A DNA stretch of 64,000 nucleotides, taken from assembly GCF_001447995.1 (NCBI RefSeq), contig NZ_LDPE01000002.1:744001-808000 (forward strand). Reading direction: 5' to 3'. This stretch comes from Maribacter dokdonensis DSW-8 (GTDB taxonomy: Bacteria > Bacteroidota > Bacteroidia > Flavobacteriales > Flavobacteriaceae). Positions 52,861 to 61,903 of this stretch are shown piece after piece (positions within the stretch are counted from its first letter, which is position 1; every line of letters begins with the position of its first letter). The notes beneath the pieces are model-generated. The model did no database searches, was not told the DNA's origin, and worked only from the letters and a program-made list of their open reading frames with translations. A program made the translations under genes and the position numbers.

Positions 52861-53193
52861 ATGACCGATATAAAAATTACAATAATAGACCGTGACGGAG
52901 TATCTCATGAAATTGATGCCCCAACAGACATGAATATGAACCTTATGGAAGTCGTACGTTCGTATGAACTGGCGCCAGAAGGAACCATAGGTATTTGTGG
53001 AGGTATGGCAATGTGTGCATCTTGTCAGTGTTATGTGGAATCTGATCACGAATTGCCGGAAATGAGCGATGACGAAGAAGCTATGCTGTCCGAAGCTTTT
53101 AATGTTAAGGATAATTCACGTTTAGGCTGTCAATTGCATATTTCTGAAGACATGGACGGACTCAAAGTAGAGTTGGCTCCAGAGGATATATAA
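52861..53193 (+). CDS. 2Fe-2S ferredoxin (adrenodoxin type)
   Basis: A 110-residue electron carrier. The four cluster ligands fit the adrenodoxin/Isc-ferredoxin spacing: Cys46, Cys52 and Cys55 in GICGGMAMCASC, and Cys90 in SRLGCQLHIS. An extra cysteine (Cys57) is present in QCYVES. The chain is acidic, as expected for docking to a reductase. It is probably the partner of the ferredoxin-NADP reductase upstream and may serve Fe-S assembly or a P450-like enzyme. Its ATG lies one base after an octamer repeat array, so the repeat may alter its leader. Confidence 0.92.
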   Translation: MTDIKITIIDRDGVSHEIDAPTDMNMNLMEVVRSYELAPEGTIGICGGMAMCASCQCYVESDHELPEMSDDEEAMLSEAFNVKDNSRLGCQLHISEDMDGLKVELAPEDI

Positions 53194-53195
53194 AT

Positions 53196-53242
53196 GTCAT
53201 TGCGAGAAAACGAGATGTAATCGAGATTGACGAAGCAATCTG
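53196..53242. repeat. Degenerate copy of a GTCATTGCGAG...GAAGCAATCTG dispersed repeat
   Basis: GTCATTGCGAG at 53196-53206 and GAAGCAATCTG at 53232-53242 are the outer parts of a dispersed intergenic repeat I recall from many bacterial genomes, here with a degenerate middle. It directly follows the ferredoxin stop. Confidence 0.6.
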
Positions 53243-53260
53243 CTGAATTCGTGTTCCTAA

Positions 53261-53281
53261 GTTTTTGCACTGCGCAAAAAC
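53261..53281 (+). terminator. Probable terminator after the ferredoxin gene
   Basis: An 8-bp stem GTTTTTGC / GCAAAAAC with a 5-base loop, followed by a T-rich stretch (TTATTTTAATTTT). Confidence 0.6.
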
Positions 53282-53299
53282 AACAGTTATTTTAATTTT

Positions 53300-53366
53300 C
53301 CAACAACCAACAACCAACAACCAACAACCAACAACCAACAACCAACAACCAACAACCAACAACCAA
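53300..53366. repeat. Heptamer microsatellite (CAACCAA)n, about nine units
   Basis: A nearly perfect period-7 tract lies between the ferredoxin terminator and the end of the ABC exporter gene at 53368. A short, similar tract occurs near 47983-48008. Confidence 0.9.
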
Positions 53367-53367
53367 C

Positions 53368-55107
53368 TTATATCCTAGCCTGATACGTAAACAGATTATG
53401 GTATCTACCTTCTTTGGCAATCAGCTCTTCATGGGTTCCTTGCTCAGCAATACGTCCGTTTTCAATCACTAAAATCTGATTTGCCTTTCTGATAGTGCTT
53501 AAACGGTGCGCAATGACAAAAGTGGTTCTTCCTTTCGTTAGTTCAGCCAAACTCTTTTGAATTAAAGCTTCGCTTTCCGTATCGAGGTTAGAGGTAGCTT
53601 CATCTAAAATCAAGATTCTTGGATTTGCCAACACAGCTCTGGCAATGGCAATACGCTGGCGTTGACCACCAGATAATTTTACGCCACGTTCCCCTATAAC
53701 GGTATTCAATCCCTCTTCAAATCTATCGGTAAATTCATCAACATAAGCTGCTTTGATCGCTGCTTGTAATTCTTCTTCAGAAGCATTTGGTCTAGGGAAA
53801 AGAATGTTCTCTCTAATTGTGCCCTCAAATAGAAAATCATCCTGTAAAACCACGCCTAAAAATTGTCTAAAACTGGTTAGGTCAACTTTTGAAAGGTCCG
53901 TGCCATCTATGGTAATTTCACCGGAGTCAGGGTTTAAAAAACTAGCCGCTAAACCTGCAATGGTAGACTTCCCGGATCCAGAACTACCCACAAGGGCAAT
54001 AACATCACCAGATTTAGCTTCAAAGCTAATGTTGTGCAAGACATCTTTATCTTCCTCGTACGCAAAGCTTACGTCCTTAAAAGCCATATCTCCTTTTAAT
54101 TGGGAAAGCACAATAGTTCGGTCTTTTTCGTCAGACTCTGAAACCTTGTTCATCAATTCTTCGGTACGATCTAAACCGGCCAAAGCTTCGGTCAGCTGGC
54201 TTCCAATATTGCTCATTTGTACAATGGGCGCTACCATTAGGGCAAGAAGAAAAGTAAACTCAAAATACTCGCCCGTAGTCAATTCGCCCTGCATCATTTG
54301 GTATCCACCATACCCCATCATAATTCCTGTAGTGGCCAATCCCAATAAAAAGGTAGAAGCACTGGTCATAAAAGCGGTAGCCGTTAAACTCTTTTTTACA
54401 TTTTGGTATAGTTTGTCAACCCCTTCTTCAAAAACCTTACTTTCTTGCACCTCTGCGTTAAAGCCTTTAATAACGCGAATTCCACCAAGGGTTTCCGTTA
54501 ATCTTCCTTTTACTTCTGCATTAATTTTACCACGCTCCCTAAAAACAGGTCTTATAATCTTAAATGCCTTTAGAGCAATGAATGCAAATAATATTAAGGG
54601 TACAAAAGTCAATAAGGTCATTATTGGGCTAATTCTCAATAACAATACAAGAGACACTACAGCGGTAATGGTACCACCAACAAGTTGTACGAGTCCGGTG
54701 CCAATTAAATTTCTAACCCCTTCCACATCGCTCATGATTCTAGAAACTAATGAGCCGGATTTGGTGTTGTCAAAAAATCGAATAGGTAATGAAAGTACTT
54801 GCTTTTGTACCTGTGCACGAAGTTCGGAAATCATGTATTGTGCCTGAATGCTAAGCACTTTGGTAAGTAGGAAAGACATGACCGCTTGTATCAAAAATGC
54901 AAAAATAACAACGGCAACCAATATTTTTAATAGGTCATAGTTTTTATTAGGGATGATATCATCTAAAAAGTATCGTAAAGAAACCGGTGCCACAAAACTA
55001 GCAGCTTTACTGATTACGATAAGCAATAAACCCAACAAAACCAGTTTTCTGCGTGGCCATATAATTGTTTTAAAAGCGGTTAGTATGCTTACTTTTTTTT
55101 CTGCCAT
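53368..55107 (-). CDS. MsbA-like ABC exporter (fused permease and ATPase)
   Basis: A 579-residue half-transporter. The first 320 residues hold six membrane helices of a type I exporter (LLGLLLIVISKAASFVAP; LGLATTGIMMGYGGYQMM). The ATPase domain has Walker A GSSGSGKST, Q loop LGVVLQDDFLFEGTIRENIL, signature LSGGQRQR, Walker B ILILDEATSNLDTE and H loop AHRLSTI. It works as a homodimer and exports lipids or drugs; MsbA-like lipid flipping is plausible, but substrates of such half-transporters cannot be read from sequence. The complete motif set argues that it is active. A (CAACCAA)n tract abuts the 3' end. Confidence 0.93.
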   Translation of the reverse strand: MAEKKVSILTAFKTIIWPRRKLVLLGLLLIVISKAASFVAPVSLRYFLDDIIPNKNYDLLKILVAVVIFAFLIQAVMSFLLTKVLSIQAQYMISELRAQVQKQVLSLPIRFFDNTKSGSLVSRIMSDVEGVRNLIGTGLVQLVGGTITAVVSLVLLLRISPIMTLLTFVPLILFAFIALKAFKIIRPVFRERGKINAEVKGRLTETLGGIRVIKGFNAEVQESKVFEEGVDKLYQNVKKSLTATAFMTSASTFLLGLATTGIMMGYGGYQMMQGELTTGEYFEFTFLLALMVAPIVQMSNIGSQLTEALAGLDRTEELMNKVSESDEKDRTIVLSQLKGDMAFKDVSFAYEEDKDVLHNISFEAKSGDVIALVGSSGSGKSTIAGLAASFLNPDSGEITIDGTDLSKVDLTSFRQFLGVVLQDDFLFEGTIRENILFPRPNASEEELQAAIKAAYVDEFTDRFEEGLNTVIGERGVKLSGGQRQRIAIARAVLANPRILILDEATSNLDTESEALIQKSLAELTKGRTTFVIAHRLSTIRKANQILVIENGRIAEQGTHEELIAKEGRYHNLFTYQARI

Positions 55108-55153
55108 AGGTGTTTGCTCTAACTAATTACTGTTTAATTATTCCATTGTCCGT

Positions 55154-55169
55154 TCGAGCGCAGTCGAGA
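55154..55169. repeat. Palindrome-like TCGAGCGCAGTCGAGA repeat
   Basis: Fullest copy in this window of the GAGCG-AG-CGA dispersed repeat (others at 23710, 23752, 24589 and 47839), in the 185-base gap between divergent genes. The gap otherwise holds the -7-like box at 55265. Confidence 0.65.
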
Positions 55170-55264
55170 CCGATCGGCAATGAGTTGCAAGTTACTTCAA
55201 TTCTAAAGTTTTACCGAATCTAGAATAGGTTTTGATATTGGCTAAGAGTATGGATAAAGGTTTT

Positions 55265-55272
55265 TATATTTG
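55265..55272 (+). promoter_or_regulatory. Candidate -7 element for the TPM-domain gene
   Basis: TATATTTG matches TAnnTTTG, 21 bases before the ATG at 55293. A TTG lies about 24 bases upstream, slightly further than usual. Confidence 0.45.
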
Positions 55273-55292
55273 AGTATCCTGATTACCGACCG

Positions 55293-56336
55293 ATGCTTAA
55301 AAAAACCATTTTTCTTTTTTTATTAGTTACTTTTTATACGAATGCGCAAGAGCAATACTATGAATTGCGTGATTTCGTAACTGATAGTGCAGGCATTTTC
55401 ACAGCAAGTCAAACAGCAGATTTAAATCAGCGTTTGGTAGCGTTTGAGGAGAATACTACCAATCAACTAGTAATAGTCACGATAGATGAGTTGGGTTTTG
55501 ATACCATTGAGTCTTATGCCAACGGACTGTTCAATCAAAATAAAATTGGTCAAGAAGGAAAGGATAACGGACTACTGATTCTGTTTTCAGAATTGGACCG
55601 AGAAGTAAGAATAGAGGTAGGTTATGGGTTGGAACCGTACATTACAGATGCCGTTGCTTCAAGAATTATTAGAAATACGATGATTCCCAAATTTAAGGAG
55701 GAGGCATATTTTGATGGTGTTGATGAGGCTACTGATCAGCTTATAGTGTTTCTCAATAACCCAGAAGCCTTGGATGAGTTTAAACAAGAAATTGAAGATA
55801 AAGAACGGAAGGAAAAACTTTATATGTACATTTTTCTTGGTGTATTTCTATCAATATTTATTGGGGTAGGTGGTTTTTTCTTTCTTAAAAGCTATAGAAA
55901 TATTATAGAGGTTTTTAGAGGAATATTTATGGGTAAATTAGGCGTATTACCTGGTGTTTTTATGCTTTTAGGAGGTTCTATTTCTACTATTTTTGGTATG
56001 GTATTTATGGTGGTGCCTCTTTTTGTGGGGTATAGTATTTATACCACAGACCAAGACCTTGCCATGCGAATTTTTGATCATCCTAAAGTTCTGTTGTGGT
56101 TATTACTACCGTTTTTTGGCATAGCTGCCATAATCGCTTTTTTTAAGCTTAAACTATCTGATAACGAAGATTTCAGTATTTCGTGGCTAAAGAACGATAA
56201 AACATATTACAGAAAAACATTTTCTTCATCAGGTTCCCACTCTTTCGGTTCGGGCAGTAGCTCTTCAGGTGGTGGTAGTTCATTTTCTGGCGGTGGCGGA
56301 AGCTCAGGTGGTGGTGGAGCAAGCGGAAGTTGGTGA
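55293..56336 (+). CDS. TPM-domain (YgcG/DUF477) membrane protein
   Basis: A 347-residue envelope protein. After the signal peptide (MLKKTIFLFLLVTFYTNAQ) the TPM domain spans about 28-160 (DSAGIFTASQTADLNQRL; NQLVIVTIDEL; NGLLILFSELDREVRIEVGYGLE). Three membrane segments follow (about 172-192, 205-250 and 265-285), then a tail made almost only of Ser and Gly ending GGGASGSW, a hallmark of this family. Domain relatives show phosphatase activity in plants or assist photosystem repair; in bacteria the role is unclear. It is followed 48 bases later by the penicillin-acylase-like gene on the same strand. Confidence 0.85.
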   Translation: MLKKTIFLFLLVTFYTNAQEQYYELRDFVTDSAGIFTASQTADLNQRLVAFEENTTNQLVIVTIDELGFDTIESYANGLFNQNKIGQEGKDNGLLILFSELDREVRIEVGYGLEPYITDAVASRIIRNTMIPKFKEEAYFDGVDEATDQLIVFLNNPEALDEFKQEIEDKERKEKLYMYIFLGVFLSIFIGVGGFFFLKSYRNIIEVFRGIFMGKLGVLPGVFMLLGGSISTIFGMVFMVVPLFVGYSIYTTDQDLAMRIFDHPKVLLWLLLPFFGIAAIIAFFKLKLSDNEDFSISWLKNDKTYYRKTFSSSGSHSFGSGSSSSGGGSSFSGGGGSSGGGGASGSW

Positions 56337-56384
56337 AATTCAAGTACTTTTATGTATCTCAAATATTCAAAATAAATAGTATCC

Positions 56385-58562
56385 ATGAACAGAATAATTT
56401 ACTTGTTAGCATTTGTCTTGGTTTTATCATGTAAGACAGAAAAACCAAAAAGCCCTGAAGTTGAAAAATGGGAAGCCCAAGCTGCTAATGTTGAAATAAT
56501 AAGGGATGACTTTGGAGTCCCTCATATTTATGGTAAGACAGATGCCGATGCAGTGTTTGGGTTATTGTACGCCCAATGCGAAGATGATTTTAACCGTGTG
56601 GAGCAAAACTACATTTGGGCAACAGGTAGACTGGCAGAAGTAGATGGCGAAGAGGCTTTGTATAGCGATTTGCGCGCAAAACTGTTCATGACAGAAGAAG
56701 AGGCTAAAGCGAATTATGAAAAGAGTCCCGCTTGGTTAAAAGAGTTGTGTAATGCCTTTGCCGACGGTATCAATTACTACCTATATACGCACCCAAAAGT
56801 AAAACCTAGATTGTTGACGCATTTTGAGCCATGGATGCCCATGTATTTTAGTGAAGGGTCCATTGGTGGTGATATTGAGCGAATTTCAACAAAGAAGATT
56901 GCTGCCTTCTATGAAAGTGATATGGCATTACCAGAAATGGAATTGTTGCAATTAGAAAAGGAAAAAGAAGCAGAGGAACCACAAGGTTCTAACGGTATTG
57001 CTATTTCAGGTAAATTGACACAGTCCGGTAATCCGCTGTTATTGATCAATCCGCATACCTCGTTTTATTTTAGGGGAGAAGTCCATGTAGTTTCAGAGGA
57101 GGGGTTAAACGCCTATGGTGCGGTAACTTGGGGTCAGTTTTTCGTTTATCAAGGTTTTAATGAAAAAACCGGATGGATGCATACATCCACTTATACCGAT
57201 GTTATGGATGAATTCAAGGAGACAATAGTTAAGAACGATGATAATTTATTCTATCAATACGGAGAAGAATTGCGTCCTGTAGAATCGTCTGAAATACTAT
57301 TGAAATATTTGGATGGAGAGGAATTGAAAGAGAAAAAGTATCCAGCATACAGAACCCACCACGGACCAATAACCCATGTTGCAGATGGGCAATGGACGGC
57401 ATCTGCCATGATGTGGGAACCGGTGAAAGCGTTAGAGCAATCATTCATCCGAACAAAACAAAACGGGTACAAAGGTTTTCGTGAAATGATGGATATTCGT
57501 ACTAATTCAAGTAACAATACGGTGTATGCAGATGCGGAAGGAAACATCGCTTATTTTCATGGAAATTACGTTCCAAAACGAGATGTTCAATTTGATTATA
57601 CAAAACCGGTAGATGGTAGCAACCCGAAAACAGATTGGCAAGGTTTGCATACGGTAGATGAAAATATTTTGGTATTAAACCCAGAGAACGGATGGATCCA
57701 GAATTGTAATTCTACCCCGTTTACATCGGCTCTGGAATTTAGTCCAAAGAAAGAAGACTACCCGTATTACATGTCTAGAGATCAAGAGAACTTTAGAGGC
57801 GTTCATGCCATAGAATTATTGAAAGACAGAAAAGGGTACACCATTGATAGTCTTATCCGGTTAGCGCATGATCCGTATTTACCGGCATTCAAAGCTTTAA
57901 TACCTGGTTTGGTAAAAGCTTATAATTCTCATAACGATAAGAATCCGAAATTAAAAGAGCCGATTGAAATTCTGGAAAAGTGGGACTATACAACGGGAGA
58001 AGATCAAGTAGCCATGACATTGGCACATTTTTATGGTACCGCAATAGGCAAACACGCAGACCAACCAAAAGGAATAAGTGATATGGAGCGCATGATTTAT
58101 TTTGGGAACAACACAGAAGCCGTATTGCCCATTTTTGAAGAAGTAATCAACCAACTTGAGTCAGATTTTGGTACATGGAAAATGTCATGGGGAGAAGTAA
58201 ATAGATATCAGCGAACTACAGGAGATATCGTGCAGCATTTTGATGATGCTAAACCAAGTATTCCAATAGGGTTTGCTTCCGGTAGGTGGGGAGCCTTGGC
58301 GGCATACGGTGCGCGATACACCACTGAAGGCGCAAAAAAGATATACGGTACAAGGGGCAATAGTTTTGCAGCAGTAGTTGAATTTGGTGAAACCGTTAAA
58401 GCCAAAAGTATTTTGGCAGGTGGGCAAAGTGGTGATCCTAATTCTCCATATTTTAATGACCAAATTGAGAGGTATAGAAATGTAGATTGGAAAGAAGTAC
58501 CTTTTTATAAGAAAGATGTTTTAAAAAGGGCAAGGGAAACATATACTCCTGGGAAAAGATAA
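56385..58562 (+). CDS. Penicillin-acylase-family lipoprotein (Ntn hydrolase)
   Basis: A 725-residue N-terminal-nucleophile hydrolase, anchored by a lipobox (VLVLSC, Cys16). The small subunit is about residues 17-190; after a short linker the nucleophile is Ser202 in QGSNGIAISG, which would become the N-terminus of the large subunit after self-cleavage. NPHTSFYFRGEVH and NDQIERYRN are family segments. Family members remove acyl side chains from penicillins, acyl-homoserine lactones or lipopeptides such as aculeacin. Quorum quenching is therefore possible, but the substrate is unknown. The lipid anchor places it in the periplasm or on the cell surface. Confidence 0.9.
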   Translation: MNRIIYLLAFVLVLSCKTEKPKSPEVEKWEAQAANVEIIRDDFGVPHIYGKTDADAVFGLLYAQCEDDFNRVEQNYIWATGRLAEVDGEEALYSDLRAKLFMTEEEAKANYEKSPAWLKELCNAFADGINYYLYTHPKVKPRLLTHFEPWMPMYFSEGSIGGDIERISTKKIAAFYESDMALPEMELLQLEKEKEAEEPQGSNGIAISGKLTQSGNPLLLINPHTSFYFRGEVHVVSEEGLNAYGAVTWGQFFVYQGFNEKTGWMHTSTYTDVMDEFKETIVKNDDNLFYQYGEELRPVESSEILLKYLDGEELKEKKYPAYRTHHGPITHVADGQWTASAMMWEPVKALEQSFIRTKQNGYKGFREMMDIRTNSSNNTVYADAEGNIAYFHGNYVPKRDVQFDYTKPVDGSNPKTDWQGLHTVDENILVLNPENGWIQNCNSTPFTSALEFSPKKEDYPYYMSRDQENFRGVHAIELLKDRKGYTIDSLIRLAHDPYLPAFKALIPGLVKAYNSHNDKNPKLKEPIEILEKWDYTTGEDQVAMTLAHFYGTAIGKHADQPKGISDMERMIYFGNNTEAVLPIFEEVINQLESDFGTWKMSWGEVNRYQRTTGDIVQHFDDAKPSIPIGFASGRWGALAAYGARYTTEGAKKIYGTRGNSFAAVVEFGETVKAKSILAGGQSGDPNSPYFNDQIERYRNVDWKEVPFYKKDVLKRARETYTPGKR

Positions 58563-58582
58563 ATTGATAAAGAAACTAGATT

Positions 58583-58960
58583 ATGGGATTGTTGAATAAA
58601 ATATTAGGTAATGCCAGTGAGGTATCTGTAGAACAGCTATTAAAAAAATATGGTCGCTTATTGATAGAGGGAGAGGAAATTGAGTTGGGATTTTCCTTAT
58701 TGCGAGATGTTTTCATGTTTACTAATAAACGCTTAATTTTAATAGATATACAAGGAATTACGGGAAGTAAAATTGAATACAAATCGCTCCCTTATAAGAA
58801 TATATCAAGGTTTTCTCTTGAAACTTCGGGTACTTTTGATTTAGATGCTGAATTAAAAATCTGGATATCGAGTGAAAACGTACCAAGTGTAAGCAAAAAG
58901 TTCAATAAGAGTATAGATGTTTATGAAGTACAGCGGTACTTGGCAAGTAAGGTAATGTAA
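58583..58960 (+). CDS. Bacterial PH-domain protein
   Basis: A 125-residue single-domain protein of the bacterial pleckstrin-homology family (DUF1696-like, bPH_3). The opening MGLLNKILGNASEVS is followed by LLIEGEEIELGFSLLRDVFMFTNKRLILIDIQG, the typical beta-hairpin with FTNKRLIL. The later segment PYKNISRFSLETSGTFDLDAELKIWI fits the remaining strands. There is no signal peptide. Such proteins are small cytoplasmic oligomers of unknown function. It begins 20 bases after the acylase stop and is convergent with the next gene, whose end lies 3 bases away. Confidence 0.88.
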   Translation: MGLLNKILGNASEVSVEQLLKKYGRLLIEGEEIELGFSLLRDVFMFTNKRLILIDIQGITGSKIEYKSLPYKNISRFSLETSGTFDLDAELKIWISSENVPSVSKKFNKSIDVYEVQRYLASKVM

Positions 58961-58963
58961 TTT

Positions 58964-59611
58964 TTACATAGATTCTTTGGTAACGATTAATGTAGCCTTA
59001 GAACCTGCGGACAACAACCATTTGTTGGAGTAAATCAATTCTCCTTTATCGTTATATACATCAACCTGAGCAGTATTTGGGGCAGATGACCCATGGTTAA
59101 GTGCTTCAAAATCTAAGCGGTTAAAACCATCTTGTAAGTCTACATTGATTCCTTTGAACGCTCCGGTTAATAGCAGGTTTTGTTCTACGACCATATCGTT
59201 CATATAAATCTTAACACGGTCTCCATCTACATATTCATGGTCTCTGCAAACAATACCAATAAATTTTCCGCTACTTTTTACATCCCCAAGATATTGATCA
59301 GGAAAATATTGACCAGATCCATTTAAGCGTTCTCCAGGAGCTACTTTTGGGTCAATTTTCATACCGGTTCCTGCTTGTACCAATTCTTCATCGGGTAACA
59401 TTTTTACAGGGTTCTTGCTGTTCATGTCTAGACTTGGCTGTTCTTTGATCAATGAGGGCATTTTAAGAACGGGGCTAGCGGTTCCACTAGAATTTATAGG
59501 GTTTGCTTTCTCAATTTTCAATGGTTTGGCAGTAGGTAAATCTGTTTGTGCAGAAACCTGTGCCATGGAAAGGGAGAACAAAACAATAAAAAGATAATAA
59601 AGGTTTCTCAT
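58964..59611 (-). CDS. Secreted protein of unknown function
   Basis: A 215-residue protein with a signal peptide (MRNLYYLFIVLFSLSMAQVSAQ). The next 100 residues are rich in Pro, Lys and Asn (PLKIEKANPINSSGTASP), probably disordered; the C-terminal 110 residues look like a beta domain (GKFIGIVCRDHEYVDGDRVKIYMN; GFNRLDFEALNHGS). There is no lipobox and no type IX sorting domain, so the protein is probably periplasmic. I do not recognise the family. The gene is isolated: 107 bases upstream is the end of the dipeptidase gene. Confidence 0.7.
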   Translation of the reverse strand: MRNLYYLFIVLFSLSMAQVSAQTDLPTAKPLKIEKANPINSSGTASPVLKMPSLIKEQPSLDMNSKNPVKMLPDEELVQAGTGMKIDPKVAPGERLNGSGQYFPDQYLGDVKSSGKFIGIVCRDHEYVDGDRVKIYMNDMVVEQNLLLTGAFKGINVDLQDGFNRLDFEALNHGSSAPNTAQVDVYNDKGELIYSNKWLLSAGSKATLIVTKESM

Positions 59612-59718
59612 CTAATCTTTACATTGGGTGAAATAAAGATAACAAATACCCTGCCATGGGCACTTAAGGCGACGTTAAAATAAGTATAGGATAGTGTTTT
59701 TTCGATAAACGAACTAGT

Positions 59719-60783
59719 CTATTTCAAATTTTCCCTTAAGAACGAAATAAAATTTCCGTTCATTATTTTCTCAATGTCTTGAGGTGAATACCCTCTGTTT
59801 TCCAATAAATGAACACATTTTTGCAAATCTGCAATGGTATCTACATCGGCAGGACCTTGTTCTTTTCCAAATCCGCCGTCCAGGTCAGAACCTATACCTA
59901 CATGATTGGCATTACCTGCAAGTTGACAAATATGGTCAATATTATCGAGCATTTGCTGTAGACTTACGCCTGCAGATTGCGGTGTAGAAACCCCTCTTTC
60001 CCAATGTGGAACCATCATCCAAGCATCAAGCACAACACCTATAATACCTTTACGTGCTATAATTTCCTTGATTTGTTCATCTGTGAACTGCCTATGGTGG
60101 TTAACTAGGGTCCTGCAATTATTATGGCTGGCCCAAAGAGGACCGTCATAATTCACCATGGTTTCCCAAAAACTGATATCACATAAATGGGTTACATCTA
60201 AGATTATTCCTAAACGTTGAATTTCCTTTAATAAATTTCTTCCCTTGGCACCAATACCACCAGATGAGTTGGTACCATGTGCGTATGTGCCAGGACCGTA
60301 ATGTGCAGGTCCAATGGCACGTAACCCTTGATCATATGAACGTTGTAGGTATGAAACGTCTATGATAGAATCTGCACCTTCTAAACTTAATAAATACCCA
60401 ATAGGTTTCTTTTCTTTATCGGTTTTCCAAAGTTCTAGGTGCGCATCAAGCTGAGTTTTGTTGGTGATTTGAACCATTTCTTTAGCATCTTCCATGCTTT
60501 TGTACCATGCTAACTGCCCTTGTGTTTGCGCCCAAGCCTGTTGAGGTGACTTCCATCCCGGTAATGTATTGTCTTTATGGACATAACGGGCAATTTGCGT
60601 TGCCATACAGAGCCCGATATTACCTTTTCGCATAGCATCTAATGATACTGTATTGTTACCTCTATCTGGTTTATCGGTCATACCTTGCTCACCTTTTCTA
60701 ATATCTTCAACAGACCAGGTAAGGTCACGGTTCCATTCCATGGCGTTCATGGACAAGTCTAAATGGGCATCGAAAATGAACAT
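59719..60783 (-). CDS. Membrane-dipeptidase-family (M19) peptidase
   Basis: A 354-residue zinc dipeptidase. I choose the start at 60783 (MFIFDAHLDLSMNAMEW) because it follows the previous stop by 2 bases and opens with the metal-binding HLD motif; an in-frame start at 60825 would add 14 residues overlapping the neighbour. Metal ligands expected in this family are visible: DAHLDL, SLEGADSI, LDVTHLCD, ASHNNCR and GIGSDLDGG. M19 enzymes cleave dipeptides, often with D-residues at the C-terminal side. There is no signal peptide, so it is cytoplasmic. It is the last gene of a GntP-RidA-D-aldolase-like operon, which suggests it feeds D-amino acids into that pathway. Confidence 0.9.
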   Translation of the reverse strand: MFIFDAHLDLSMNAMEWNRDLTWSVEDIRKGEQGMTDKPDRGNNTVSLDAMRKGNIGLCMATQIARYVHKDNTLPGWKSPQQAWAQTQGQLAWYKSMEDAKEMVQITNKTQLDAHLELWKTDKEKKPIGYLLSLEGADSIIDVSYLQRSYDQGLRAIGPAHYGPGTYAHGTNSSGGIGAKGRNLLKEIQRLGIILDVTHLCDISFWETMVNYDGPLWASHNNCRTLVNHHRQFTDEQIKEIIARKGIIGVVLDAWMMVPHWERGVSTPQSAGVSLQQMLDNIDHICQLAGNANHVGIGSDLDGGFGKEQGPADVDTIADLQKCVHLLENRGYSPQDIEKIMNGNFISFLRENLK

Positions 60784-60785
60784 AC

Positions 60786-61898
60786 TTATATCGTAGATTT
60801 TTGGGTTCTTGCAGTTACTGGCCAATGATCTATAACTATATTATCCTTAACAACCGTAAGGGTATCGTATTTGGCTACGGTAGGGCAAATATGTTTAGGA
60901 ACTGCGTAATGCACATCCCCTACCTCAGGTATGGTAAGGTCGTCATACTCAACGACCAAATGCTCTTCTGACTGACTAATTTGCTTACTGTGCTTTAGGT
61001 CTAAAAATGCTATTCTGGGAAAAGGCATTTCAGGTGCTAAGGATTTATGACCAAGGTCAAAACAAAGAATGCCCGTAGTTGGTTTACTCAGAATACGTGT
61101 CATTAGTACAGCTGCAGGCAAAAAATGCATCTCGGGAAAGAGACTGCCATAACCGGCATCCCAAAGTAAAGTAGTGCCCGGGCTGGCCTCCACGCCATCT
61201 TGTTTACAGTGAAAAGGAAAAGTCGGTGAGCCACCGGCCACTATTTTAGGACTTGGTATGTCAAGTTTATCAATGTTAGCTTTTAAGCTCAATACAGGTT
61301 CAAATGCAGTATTGCATTCTGCCTCACGAATAGTGGGATCTGTATGGCGTAAATGACCATCATACACATGTAAGCCTTCGGCAATTAAATGCTCATGTTC
61401 GCTTAACTCTCGATATAGGGCCAATGCCTTTTGATCAGGAGCTATACCCGTTCTGTTCATGCCGCTATTAATATCTATCCACAGCGGAATTTTAATGTTG
61501 TTGGCTTTAGCAAGGTCACCTAAAAGTTGCAAAGATTTAGAGTTGTCAACAAGAGTGGAAAACTTGGTATTGCCGTATGCTTTTATAAGTTCAACAAAAC
61601 GTTTGGTGTTAGGTCCTATCGGTTGCATGGCCAACAGTACATCTTTTGCCATGCAATTACCAAGTAATTCAGCTTCTGCAATGGTAGCGCATTTAAATTT
61701 TTGAATACCGGCATCCATTTGCATAGCAATGATATTGGCGTTTTTGTATGTTTTTACATGCGGACGCAAGAAATTTACATCGCCCCTCATAGAAATCATT
61801 AATTCAATATTATGTTGAATTCTATTGGGATAAATCAATAGGGACGGAGAAATTACGTCTTCCGGATGGGTCAATGAATACCAATTATTGTCTTCCAT
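60786..61898 (-). CDS. PLP-dependent D-threonine aldolase / D-serine dehydratase-like enzyme
   Basis: A 370-residue alanine-racemase-fold PLP enzyme. The cofactor lysine lies in RPHVKTYKNANI, LWIDINSGMNRTG and VAGGSPTFP are barrel and phosphate-loop motifs, and the C-terminal domain has a metal pair HxC in PKHICPTVAKYD. D-threonine aldolases usually carry HxD and metazoan/fungal D-serine dehydratases HxC, so dehydratase chemistry is slightly favoured, but this is inference. RidA (61904-62371) detoxifies the enamine made by serine/threonine dehydratases, which fits. The gene lies 5 bases after the RidA stop and is followed by the dipeptidase. Confidence 0.88.
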   Translation of the reverse strand: MEDNNWYSLTHPEDVISPSLLIYPNRIQHNIELMISMRGDVNFLRPHVKTYKNANIIAMQMDAGIQKFKCATIAEAELLGNCMAKDVLLAMQPIGPNTKRFVELIKAYGNTKFSTLVDNSKSLQLLGDLAKANNIKIPLWIDINSGMNRTGIAPDQKALALYRELSEHEHLIAEGLHVYDGHLRHTDPTIREAECNTAFEPVLSLKANIDKLDIPSPKIVAGGSPTFPFHCKQDGVEASPGTTLLWDAGYGSLFPEMHFLPAAVLMTRILSKPTTGILCFDLGHKSLAPEMPFPRIAFLDLKHSKQISQSEEHLVVEYDDLTIPEVGDVHYAVPKHICPTVAKYDTLTVVKDNIVIDHWPVTARTQKSTI

Positions 61899-61903
61899 AT
61901 CTT

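Noticed and set aside
53162..53362. Minus-strand reading frame with repeated LLVVGCW
   Set aside because: It is a translation of the (CAACCAA)n heptamer tract and has no other support.
53300..53366. CRISPR-like array
   Set aside because: The period is 7 bases with no spacers, so it is a simple tandem repeat.
53753..54847. Plus-strand 364-residue frame inside the MsbA-like exporter
   Set aside because: It is antisense to a complete ABC exporter with all motifs, and shows only Ser/Thr/Lys-rich low-information sequence.
60784..60825. Longer start for the M19 dipeptidase
   Set aside because: It would overlap the upstream gene by about 40 bases and precede the metal-binding N-terminus; the start at 60783 follows that gene directly.
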